21,895 bases of DNA, taken from positions 1-21,895 of IMG/VR virus record IMGVR_UViG_3300006865_000207; one strand, 5' to 3'. This stretch comes from a virus. The position numbers and the translations under genes were made by a program. Below, in pieces: positions 14,236 through 21,158 of the stretch. Position 1 is the stretch's first letter. Each line of letters starts with the position of its first letter. Below the pieces are notes generated by a model. That model saw only the letters and a program-made list of their open reading frames with translations, was not told the DNA's origin and did no database searches.

Positions 14236-15987
14236 ATGCCTCAAACCCCGCTGCCATCGCTCACCTTTAGCGGCGTGCTGTCCGCCGGCCTGCCGACCAT
14301 CGGGAGGATCGTTTACAACGGCTACGAATTTCCCTCGGCCCAGCGGCATCGTCTTCGCTGCACGCCTCTGTTCTCCGACAGCGGAATGTCCCACAAGTGC
14401 AACGTCTGGACACTGTCCGTAGCGTTTTTTCTGACCTACGACGACGAAGATGGCCTGGCGACACGCCTGCAGGATTTCAGCGGCGCGGGCAATGCGGGCC
14501 TGCGCGATAAGCTCACCGCCCCCGGCCGGCAATTGATCATCGAGGACTGCGGCTACGGCGATATCAACATTTCGCCCAACACCGACGGCACCCGCGACGT
14601 GCTCTGGGGACCGAAGATCGTCGATTTTCAGATCAATCGGATTGGCAATCAGGCCGCTGAGGTCATTTGGACCTGCCAGTTTGCGATCGCCGACTGTTTG
14701 AACGTGACCGACGGCACGGCGATCTCGAAGCTCGAGCAAAATCTGCTGGCGGCCGAGGCCAACGTTGAATTCGTGATCGACGACGACGGCCTCACATCGC
14801 GCGTCATCAGCGGCTACATCGAGGTGCCGCAAATGCGGAGCGACACGAACCGCCCGGTGCGCGACGTCGAGGCCATCTTCAGTACGATTGTGTGGGAAAC
14901 CCCGGTCGGCTTTCGCCGCTCACCCTCGGACCGCCGCGTCTCGGCCAATCGCGCCCGGATCGACTATCGGATCGTGGACACCGAAATGCCGGGGGATGAC
15001 GCGCCGCCCGACGGCACGACGCAGGCCGAGGTGACGATGTCGCTGGAAAACCGCCAGCCGAGCAATTTTCACCTCTGGCAGTGGACGATTGAAGGCCGCA
15101 TCAAAAGCCGCCGCGGGTTCGATCGCAGCCACCCGTACAACGCGGCATTTCAGATTCTGGCCGGCTACGTCAGCCGCATGCGCGCCCACGTGCTGTCCGT
15201 CGGTCAATCTCTGATCCCAGAGTTTGTGCGGCTGCGACGGATGCTGCACGGGCGCGAGATCAACTTTCAGTTCTCGTTTCAGGTCGCCATGCCGATCGAG
15301 CAGATCATCACGGCCAGCGGCATGTTCGAGCCTGTTCCTGGCGCCGACTGGAACACCTGGAAGGCGTCTCTGCAGCAGATATGGCAGCCTCGCGGATTCG
15401 CGCAGCTTCGCGTCGAGCCGCTGCAGGAGGCGATCGTAAACATTTGCGAGGGTGGCGCCCCATCGGTGCTCTCCACCGATAACCGTCCATCGTCGAGCCC
15501 CTCGCCGGTCCCGATCTTCGACTGCCAGGGTATCACGCAGCAAAACTCGTGGATCGACTACGACAACCGCCTCTACGGGCAGTGCTATTCGCCCGGCACC
15601 GAGCACGCCGGCAGCGAGGAGCAAACGCTCGACATCAACGACAGCACACAGGCCGACTTTCAGGGCGCTGGCGCGACGCTGCTGGGCAAGTTCGACAACG
15701 CGCAGACTGTCGATTATCAGTTTCACGGCCCGCCCCTGATGCGGGTCCTGATGGTTGGACGGGCGAAGCGCGTCCAGTTCAAGCCGACGGTCCCGGCGAT
15801 TTCGACGATTGACGGCCAGCCGGTGGTGGAGATCGACCGCCGCGTCGAGAATCGGAAGGCCGGGGCCTACGCGGGTTGCACTGTGTGGGCCACCGAGTGG
15901 AGAATCCTGTACCAGGTGATTCAAAATCCGGCGGCCGAGGTCGCCGCCGACGCCGACTTCCCCAATCCATTCACCGGAGGCCCCTGA
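14236..15987 (+). CDS. Large tail/baseplate-associated protein
   Basis: This 583-residue protein starts 4 bases after the tape-measure stop and ends in a TGATG overlap with the next gene. It is beta-rich with many Trp, Cys and aromatic residues. It contains two partly similar halves, each with a strand-helix segment (FQINRIGNQAAEVIWTCQFA and REINFQFSFQVAMPIEQ). The C-terminal part (about 460-583) looks like a separate beta domain. Its place just after a tape-measure protein is the usual one for a distal tail or baseplate component, but I recognise no family and no enzyme motif. The cysteines (CGYGD, TCQF, DCLN, ICEGG, DCQG) may be structural. Confidence 0.6.
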   Translation: MPQTPLPSLTFSGVLSAGLPTIGRIVYNGYEFPSAQRHRLRCTPLFSDSGMSHKCNVWTLSVAFFLTYDDEDGLATRLQDFSGAGNAGLRDKLTAPGRQLIIEDCGYGDINISPNTDGTRDVLWGPKIVDFQINRIGNQAAEVIWTCQFAIADCLNVTDGTAISKLEQNLLAAEANVEFVIDDDGLTSRVISGYIEVPQMRSDTNRPVRDVEAIFSTIVWETPVGFRRSPSDRRVSANRARIDYRIVDTEMPGDDAPPDGTTQAEVTMSLENRQPSNFHLWQWTIEGRIKSRRGFDRSHPYNAAFQILAGYVSRMRAHVLSVGQSLIPEFVRLRRMLHGREINFQFSFQVAMPIEQIITASGMFEPVPGADWNTWKASLQQIWQPRGFAQLRVEPLQEAIVNICEGGAPSVLSTDNRPSSSPSPVPIFDCQGITQQNSWIDYDNRLYGQCYSPGTEHAGSEEQTLDINDSTQADFQGAGATLLGKFDNAQTVDYQFHGPPLMRVLMVGRAKRVQFKPTVPAISTIDGQPVVEIDRRVENRKAGAYAGCTVWATEWRILYQVIQNPAAEVAADADFPNPFTGGP

Positions 15988-16433
15988 TGCCCGACGACAC
16001 GCTGGCGATCGATGTGAAGCTGAATCCCGAGACCGGGCGGGCCGCGATCGCCCTGGGGAGCCTCGAGCCGATCGACATCGACGTCTATGAGGCGGCCGAC
16101 GCGATGGCGGACATCGAGCGACAAATCGCCGGCACGCCGGCCGAGCAGAACCTCGTGGCCCGCTCGCGGCTCGTGGCCGAGTACGTCGCCGAGACGTACC
16201 AGACGCGGCTAACGCCCTATCAGGCCGACGCCTTCTTCCAGCTGGCGGTGCTGCTGGTCGAGGCCCTCAAAAAAAAACAAGCCGCCTCGATCGCCTCCGT
16301 TGTCTCGTCGCTTGGGCTTACGGCGGCCTCGACACCCGCGACTGGGGCCGGCACGACCTCGAACGCTACGCCGCCGGAATCAGCGCCTGCCGAGACTACG
16401 AGCGACTCCACGGCCCCGACGTTTACAGCATGA
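15987..16433 (+). CDS. Tail-chaperone-like protein, zero-frame product (G-like)
   Basis: This 148-residue frame starts at ATG 15987 (TGATG overlap; GGAGG 6 bases upstream, the strongest site in the region). Residues 1-97 are well ordered (PETGRAAIALGSLEPIDIDV, then helices to VLLVEALKKK). Residues 98-148 are low-complexity Ala/Ser/Thr/Pro. KKK at 95-97 is encoded by the nine-A run. Ribosomes that slip -1 there leave this tail and read 92 different residues. Such a pair is the arrangement of phage tail-assembly chaperones (lambda gpG and gpGT), which bind the tape measure. Position near the tail genes agrees, although it lies after, not before, the tape-measure gene. Confidence 0.65.
   Translation: MPDDTLAIDVKLNPETGRAAIALGSLEPIDIDVYEAADAMADIERQIAGTPAEQNLVARSRLVAEYVAETYQTRLTPYQADAFFQLAVLLVEALKKKQAASIASVVSSLGLTAASTPATGAGTTSNATPPESAPAETTSDSTAPTFTA
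16269..16277 (+). promoter_or_regulatory. Programmed -1 frameshift site 1 (A9 run)
   Basis: Nine adenines are read CTC AAA AAA AAA CAA in the zero frame. A AAA AAA (16271-16277) fits the X XXY YYZ slippery pattern. GAGG at 16260-16263 is a Shine-Dalgarno-like element 7 bases upstream, as in dnaX-type bacterial sites. GCCGCC (16281-16286) can pair with GGCGGC (16322-16327) as a downstream stem. Most lysine codons elsewhere in the window are AAG, so AAA AAA AAA stands out. Confidence 0.75.
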
Positions 16434-16555
16434 CGAGCGACGACGTTTACAAACTGGCGATGCGGGTCTTTGACAACCCGCGCAAGGCCGAGGACTATCA
16501 GCGCGCGGTGGCCTGGGCCAAGCTCGAAGCACAGCTGGCGGCCGAGGCCGAGTAA
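16277..16555 (+). CDS. -1 frame extension of the chaperone-like gene (T-like part)
   Basis: In the -1 frame there is no stop from the A run to TAA at 16553-16555. The 92 residues are clearly protein-like: LRCLVAWAYGGLDTRDWGRH, then ERYAAGISACRDYERLHGPD, MTSDDVYKLAMRVFDNPRKA, ending AKLEAQLAAEAE. Joined to residues 1-97 of the zero-frame product this gives a 189-residue fusion. An ATG at 16430 overlaps the zero-frame stop (ATGA) and could start a 41-residue product alone, but residues upstream of it also look coding, which favours slippage. The next gene (portal) starts at 16556, directly after the stop. Confidence 0.7.
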   Translation, partial: TSRLDRLRCLVAWAYGGLDTRDWGRHDLERYAAGISACRDYERLHGPDVYSMTSDDVYKLAMRVFDNPRKAEDYQRAVAWAKLEAQLAAEAE

Positions 16556-18013
16556 ATGGCAAGCACCAAAAAGACCCGCCGGCACGACGTTCGCGAGCTC
16601 GTTCAGGACGAGGTCGCCTATGCTGCGCCGCAGGTCTATCTGCTTCAGTATTTCGCCGACCGCGTGCCGCCATTCACGCTCTACACGGCCGAACTGATGG
16701 AGCTCGACGAAACGGTCTGGTTTGCGTCCTGCGTGGCCGATGGCCCGCTTTACGCGGCCGAGATTCTGGTCAAGGCCCGGAGCCCCGAGGTCCGCGAGTT
16801 CGTCCACGCGACGTGGAAGAAGTTCTGGTCTGGATGGTCCTGGTACGTCATGCGCAGCAAGCAGTTCGGCTATCAGGCCTTCCAGGTGCTCTATCGCTAC
16901 GACCACGACAAGCAGCGCTGGGAGCTCGATCGCCTCAAGGACCTGCATCCCCGCGACGTTCGCGTGCTCACCGTAAAACGCAAAAAGGTCGGCGTGCGTA
17001 TCAAGGCCGGGGCTAGCTATCTGCCGCAGGTCAACACGCAGGGCCAGCACGACCTGTGGGGCGCCGGAGGCCTGTGGTGCGTTCACCAGTTCGAGTTCGG
17101 CGGCTGGTACGGCCGGGCGCTGTTCGAAAAGGCCCACAACGCATGGTGGGAAAAGCGCGGTCGCGGCGGCGGGATCGACGTCCGCCGGCTGCGCATGATG
17201 AAAGACGCCTGGCGGGGCGACTTTATGCGCTACCCCGAGGGCACCCGCAAGGACGAGGAAGGCAAGACGATCACGAATCGGGCCTTCGCCCTCAAGATGA
17301 TCGAAATGCTACAGTCCGGCGGCGTCGTTGCCCTGCCGACGGCCCGCGATCAGAAAACCGGAGAATATCTCTGGGATTACACACCACCGTCCGGCGGCAC
17401 GGCCGGGGCAAGCCAGGTCATCGAGTGGGTCGATAAGCTCGACGACGGCGTGCTGCGGGCCATGAACGTGCCCAAGGAGGTTATCGAGGCAGCCACCAGC
17501 GGCAGCGGCTTCTCGGGCCGCTCAATCCCGATGATTTCGTTCTTGACGATGGGCGATCGCCGGCTCAAGGAGCACGTTCGCGACTGGCGCCGCGACATCA
17601 TGGACCCGCTCGTCGACGTGAACTACGCGGGCGAAACCTACGATGTTGAGCTCGTCCCCCTAGTCGAGATCGTGGGCGAGCAGGTCGGCAACATGGGGCA
17701 GCCGAACTTATCGAGCCAGGCGAACCCTGCGCGGCCGCCCGGCCCCCCCGCCGGTCAACTGTTCCCCGGCGCCGGGCGGCCCGCATCGATGCCGCCGCAA
17801 AACGGGCGGACCTCGGCGGATCGCATTGGAATCCCGCGCCAGTTCGCCGGCGACGATGCCGAGCAGCCGGCCGCCGATCAGCTCGTTGAGGCCGCCGCCT
17901 CGGCCGCGCGTGCGATCAGCGATGAGGTCAGTCGTCGCGTGCAGGCAGCGCTAAAAAAAAACGGGACCCGGTCGAGTTTCTGGCCGAGGTCACCCGCAGC
18001 CTCGAGGACCTGA
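16556..18013 (+). CDS. Portal protein (Mu gp29-like/DUF935 type), zero-frame product
   Basis: The portal forms the ring through which DNA enters and leaves the head and is the docking site for terminase and the neck. This 485-residue protein has an N-terminal segment SKQFGYQAFQVLYRYDHDKQ and the segment HPRDVRVL, with VHQFEFGGWYGRALFEKAHN and KLDDGVLRAMNVPKEVIEAA further on, all in the order seen in Mu gp29-like portals. From about 395 the C-terminus is Pro/Gly-rich, then helical (ADQLVEAAASAARAISDEV). The last 16 residues after the A run look unordered and end at 18013. A -1 slip at the run instead continues into MuF. GAGG lies 8 bases upstream of ATG 16556. Confidence 0.82.
   Translation: MASTKKTRRHDVRELVQDEVAYAAPQVYLLQYFADRVPPFTLYTAELMELDETVWFASCVADGPLYAAEILVKARSPEVREFVHATWKKFWSGWSWYVMRSKQFGYQAFQVLYRYDHDKQRWELDRLKDLHPRDVRVLTVKRKKVGVRIKAGASYLPQVNTQGQHDLWGAGGLWCVHQFEFGGWYGRALFEKAHNAWWEKRGRGGGIDVRRLRMMKDAWRGDFMRYPEGTRKDEEGKTITNRAFALKMIEMLQSGGVVALPTARDQKTGEYLWDYTPPSGGTAGASQVIEWVDKLDDGVLRAMNVPKEVIEAATSGSGFSGRSIPMISFLTMGDRRLKEHVRDWRRDIMDPLVDVNYAGETYDVELVPLVEIVGEQVGNMGQPNLSSQANPARPPGPPAGQLFPGAGRPASMPPQNGRTSADRIGIPRQFAGDDAEQPAADQLVEAAASAARAISDEVSRRVQAALKKNGTRSSFWPRSPAASRT
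17953..17961 (+). promoter_or_regulatory. Programmed -1 frameshift site 2 (A9 run)
   Basis: Nine adenines are read CTA AAA AAA AAC GGG in the portal frame. A AAA AAC (17956-17962) is a classical -1 slippery heptamer, and A AAA AAA is available one codon earlier. AGG at 17943-17945 is a weak Shine-Dalgarno-like element 10 bases upstream. Downstream, GGTC and GAG near 17970 can pair with CTC and GACC near 18001-18010. After a -1 slip, translation continues CGG GAC CCG GTC GAG. The -1 frame is closed by a TGA at 17923, just 27 bases upstream of the run. Confidence 0.75.
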
Positions 18014-18864
18014 GCCCAACGATCGCCGAGACGATCTACGGTGCCTCGATCGCCGGCTGGGCGGCCGGGGCGGGGCAGGTTCTGGGCGAAACGGCGGTCG
18101 AAACGCTGGACGAGCGGCGAGGGACCCCGCCTGAGGCCCCAGGATCGCCGCAGGGGCCGCCGGATCGCGTGGGCGGCATTCTGTTCGAGACGCCCGGCGA
18201 GGGCGTGGTACGCCTTCCTGTGATCGATACCGCGATCCGCCGGATGCAGACCTCCGAAGTCCTGATTTCCGACGACTACTATGCGATCGCCGCCGCTGCC
18301 CGCGGCAATGCTTTTACGGTGACGGGCGATATCACCACCAGTACGATCGAGCGGCTGCGGGACCTCGTGTACGAGGATCTGGCCCAGGGCACCAGCCGCG
18401 AGGCCTTCATGGAGGCGGTCGAGGCCGCGATCCCGGGCCTGCCGATCTCCGAGGCCCACCTCGAGCAGGTCTACCGGAACGCCGTCAACGCCTCGTTCAC
18501 CGAGGGCCAGGAGACGATTCTGCGGCACCCACTCGTCGAGGACGAGTTTCCCTATCGCGTCTACGCGGCGATCCGCGACGACCGAGTGCGCGACGAGCAT
18601 CGCGAGCTCGAAACGCTCGGCCTGGACGGCACGGCCGTCTACCACAAGGACGATCCGACGTGGCGGCGGTTTCGGCCCCCCTGGTCGTGGAACTGCCGAT
18701 GCGGCTGGTACGCCATCACCGTCGAGCAGGCGGCGGCCCTTGGCGTCCGCGAGGCCCGCGTCTGGCTTGAGACCGGGGTCGAGCCACGCCACGAACCAGT
18801 GATGCCGCCGAACTTCGCTCCCGACCCGCGCTGGGATCGGTCGCCCTTCGGAGTGCTTCCCTGA
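17962..18864 (+). CDS. MuF-like head morphogenesis region, -1 frame, fused to portal
   Basis: The 300 residues read after a -1 slip end at TGA 18862-18864, giving a 769-residue portal-MuF fusion. Without slippage the only start is GTG 18169 (231 residues), with no convincing ribosome binding site; residues before it (RDPVEFLAEVTRSLEDLSPT, then AETIYGASIAGWAAGAGQVL) are clearly coding. The MuF signature is at the end: YRVYAAIRDDRVRDEHREL (R679-D680-E681-H682 in the fusion), then FRPPWSWNCRCGW (C714, C716). MuF proteins are minor head proteins, made in few copies and often injected or needed for head assembly. A low-level portal-linked copy would fit that need. Confidence 0.78.
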   Translation, partial: RDPVEFLAEVTRSLEDLSPTIAETIYGASIAGWAAGAGQVLGETAVETLDERRGTPPEAPGSPQGPPDRVGGILFETPGEGVVRLPVIDTAIRRMQTSEVLISDDYYAIAAAARGNAFTVTGDITTSTIERLRDLVYEDLAQGTSREAFMEAVEAAIPGLPISEAHLEQVYRNAVNASFTEGQETILRHPLVEDEFPYRVYAAIRDDRVRDEHRELETLGLDGTAVYHKDDPTWRRFRPPWSWNCRCGWYAITVEQAAALGVREARVWLETGVEPRHEPVMPPNFAPDPRWDRSPFGVLP

Positions 18865-20354
18865 TGCCGGCCTATGCGACGCGAGTCTTGATCGACGACG
18901 TGCCATGCCGGGCATGGCCGGGGAAGTTTCCGCTTGCGCGCCGCGTGGCGAACTCGTATCACTGCCCGCGCGGCATGCAGCCGGGGCTGGCAAACGTCGT
19001 GCTCAAGCGATCGCAGGTCGACGCGCTAAACTTCGAGACGGCCCATACGCTGACGTTCGTCGCGCAGGAGACCGTGACGTTGCGCGGCCTGCGCGTTCTG
19101 CAGGCGCAGAACCTGATGCCCTCGGCGACGACGCAGCTCGACACGCCCTGTCTCGTGACGCTTGCCGATCCGCGGTACGTGCTGCTGAATCTGACGAGCG
19201 TCAACAAGAACTACAACGTGCCGGTCGATGAGCAGCCGCACGGCTCGGCGGGGATCGAGTACTTCACCGATACGACCGACGCCGGCACTCCCTGGACGTG
19301 GCAGGGGATCGTCGACGACCTCTGGGACCAAATGCCCGCCTCCCTCGCTGGTGCGGCCCCGACGATTCCCTCGCCGCCGGCGACCGATCCGATCAATTAC
19401 TGCTTCGCCGGCCTGTCGGCCTGGGAGGCGGCCTGCATCGTGTTCGGCGATCTCGGGCTGGCGGCCTACTACAATCCCTTATCGCTGTCCTTCGGGCTGG
19501 CGGCCTACGGCGGAATCCAGTCGGGGCTCTCGAACAGCCTGGCCCGCGTCAACCGCCGCGAGTTCGACACCTTCGCCAGCTACGGGCTGTCGACGCACGT
19601 CCCCGAGACCATCAAGGTCGCGTTTCGCAAGCGGCAGTCGATGCATAGCTCGCCGACCTGGATGGAGATTTCCGGCGGCCCGCTCTCGTCGGCCGTGGTC
19701 ATCAAGGACGTGTTGACGCACGTGGCCGGAGCAATCGCCGGGACCGTTGTGACAATTCACGATTCGATGCCGGTCGAGCTCGATGTCAACGGCAGTGTGA
19801 CGAACGACGCCGACCTGCAGACGCGCGCCGATGCCGTGGCCCTGTCGTGGATCAATCGCGCGAAATCCTCGGCCGGGACGATTCGGGGCGATCGCCGCGT
19901 GGCCGGAATCATCAACGACGTCTATCCGGGCGAAGAACTGGCGGCGGTGAAGTGGGCGAACTACGGGCCGCTGAACGAGCCCTACGATGGGTGCGGGACG
20001 TGGCTGCATTTCCAGCCAGCCGGCTACGAGGACCTCGAGGCGTCCGCCAGCCGCCGTCTCGTCGCCGAGTGGCCTCTGGTCAATTACCGCGACCCCAATG
20101 GCGACCGTCTGGGGCTGACCTACTGGCGCGAGCCGATCCTGTGCCGGTTGAACTCCACGCTGTCGGCTGGCGGCAGCGCACCAGCTGGACGACTATTCTT
20201 CGACGGAATGGCGTGGCAGGAGTTTAGCGCGTCGTCGGCCGAGATCACCGTCTACGACTCGCTCAACAGCTTCAACGGCATCACGGGCGACCGCTGCTGG
20301 GTATACTGGTGTCGGGCCTCGGGCCGATACGAAATCCTCCAGAAGAAGTGCTAG
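18864..20354 (+). CDS. Putative tail hub/baseplate-like structural protein
   Basis: This 496-residue protein starts in a TGATG overlap with the MuF stop. It is beta-rich. The part about 130-270 (IEYFTDTTDAGTPWTWQGIV, then SAWEAACIVFGDLGLAAYYN) has a layout like tail-hub proteins, in which a short helical insert with aromatic residues precedes strands, but no diagnostic motif is present. The part about 290-380 (ELDVNGSVTNDADLQTRADA, ARAKSS-type helix) is similar. The C-terminus reads GDRCWVYWCRASGRYEILQK, a compact Cys- and aromatic-rich end that looks like a small folded domain. I recall such ends in planctomycete phage-like proteins. Confident as a real gene, not as a hub. Confidence 0.55.
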   Translation: MPAYATRVLIDDVPCRAWPGKFPLARRVANSYHCPRGMQPGLANVVLKRSQVDALNFETAHTLTFVAQETVTLRGLRVLQAQNLMPSATTQLDTPCLVTLADPRYVLLNLTSVNKNYNVPVDEQPHGSAGIEYFTDTTDAGTPWTWQGIVDDLWDQMPASLAGAAPTIPSPPATDPINYCFAGLSAWEAACIVFGDLGLAAYYNPLSLSFGLAAYGGIQSGLSNSLARVNRREFDTFASYGLSTHVPETIKVAFRKRQSMHSSPTWMEISGGPLSSAVVIKDVLTHVAGAIAGTVVTIHDSMPVELDVNGSVTNDADLQTRADAVALSWINRAKSSAGTIRGDRRVAGIINDVYPGEELAAVKWANYGPLNEPYDGCGTWLHFQPAGYEDLEASASRRLVAEWPLVNYRDPNGDRLGLTYWREPILCRLNSTLSAGGSAPAGRLFFDGMAWQEFSASSAEITVYDSLNSFNGITGDRCWVYWCRASGRYEILQKKC

Positions 20355-20357
20355 CGC

Positions 20358-21158
20358 ATGGTCGTCAATCGCCGGCGGGTTTGTCTGACCTGTGGAGGCA
20401 AGCGCAGACGCCGGGCGTGGGGCCGATACTTCGCGTGGTATCCATGCCCCGATTGCTGCGAAGAACCAGGCGGCGGCGGCAGCGGCGGGAGCGGTCCAAG
20501 CAGCGGCTCGAGTGGCAGCAGCGGCTCGAGCGGATCATCGCTCATCCTCACGCAACCATGCACGAACGCCTGTCTGGGTGGCCTCATTCCGGCGCGATTG
20601 CTGTTGGAGGTAAGCGGCGTGGTCTTGGGCAGCGCGTCTCCGGGCTGCGACGACGTGAGTTATTTCAACGGCTCGTTCGTGTTTGATTACTGCGGATTTA
20701 ACTCATTCAGGCGCGAGTGCTGCTATTACGCGCCGATCACGTGCAACGGGTGCTGCCTGCCATCCACAATCCCCCCCTACTGCCCATCCGCATCTGTGTG
20801 GCACAACACGCACTCGCACTCTTGGAACATCTGCCTCCGCTCATGGAACCCGCCCGGCCCTGTGATTGAGGCCACGCAGATTGACATCAGAAGCGGCCTC
20901 GGCCGAGGTAATACTGGCGTCTGCCGCACAGACGCTGATTACATCGCTGCCTGCCCGGGTGATTGCGCTGTTGGCGGGGCGGTCCAGAGTTGCGCGACGC
21001 CCGGATTTGTAGTGGCAATTCGGCTGCCCGACAAGATCGACTGTACGACACTCAACGCGTCATTCGATGCGTCGTCGCTGGGTGATAACCGGATCATCGA
21101 AGACGGCACTCCGTACATTGATATTTCCGCGCTGACCCTCACAGTAAGTGCTCTCTGA
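20358..21158 (+). CDS. Cys-rich protein with zinc-ribbon-like N-terminus and GS linker
   Basis: This 266-residue protein contains 21 cysteines. Residues 1-36 carry C9-x2-C12 and C30-x2-C33-C34 in a very basic context (GGKRRRRAWGRYF), like a zinc ribbon. Residues 38-61 are a Gly/Ser linker encoded in part by two copies of an 18-base repeat unit. Residues 62-266 are beta-rich with paired cysteines (ECCYY, TCNGCC, ACPGDC), suggesting a folded, metal- or disulfide-stabilised head. It starts 3 bases after the upstream stop and ends in a TGATG overlap. The arrangement (anchor, flexible linker, Cys-rich head) suggests a virion tip or host-contact protein. Family not recognised. Confidence 0.65.
   Translation: MVVNRRRVCLTCGGKRRRRAWGRYFAWYPCPDCCEEPGGGGSGGSGPSSGSSGSSGSSGSSLILTQPCTNACLGGLIPARLLLEVSGVVLGSASPGCDDVSYFNGSFVFDYCGFNSFRRECCYYAPITCNGCCLPSTIPPYCPSASVWHNTHSHSWNICLRSWNPPGPVIEATQIDIRSGLGRGNTGVCRTDADYIAACPGDCAVGGAVQSCATPGFVVAIRLPDKIDCTTLNASFDASSLGDNRIIEDGTPYIDISALTLTVSAL
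20500..20531 (+). repeat. Direct repeat in the Gly/Ser linker of the Cys-rich gene
   Basis: The 14-base unit AGCAGCGGCTCGAG occurs at 20500-20513 and again at 20518-20531, with an 18-base period, and codes for part of the Gly/Ser linker. A perfect period of six codons suggests recent duplication, so linker length may vary between related phages. Confidence 0.7.

Noticed and set aside
14421-14434. T6 run in the large tail gene as a frameshift site
   Set aside because: Read GCG TTT TTT CTG; it does not fit X XXY YYZ in frame, and the gene continues well in the same frame on both sides.
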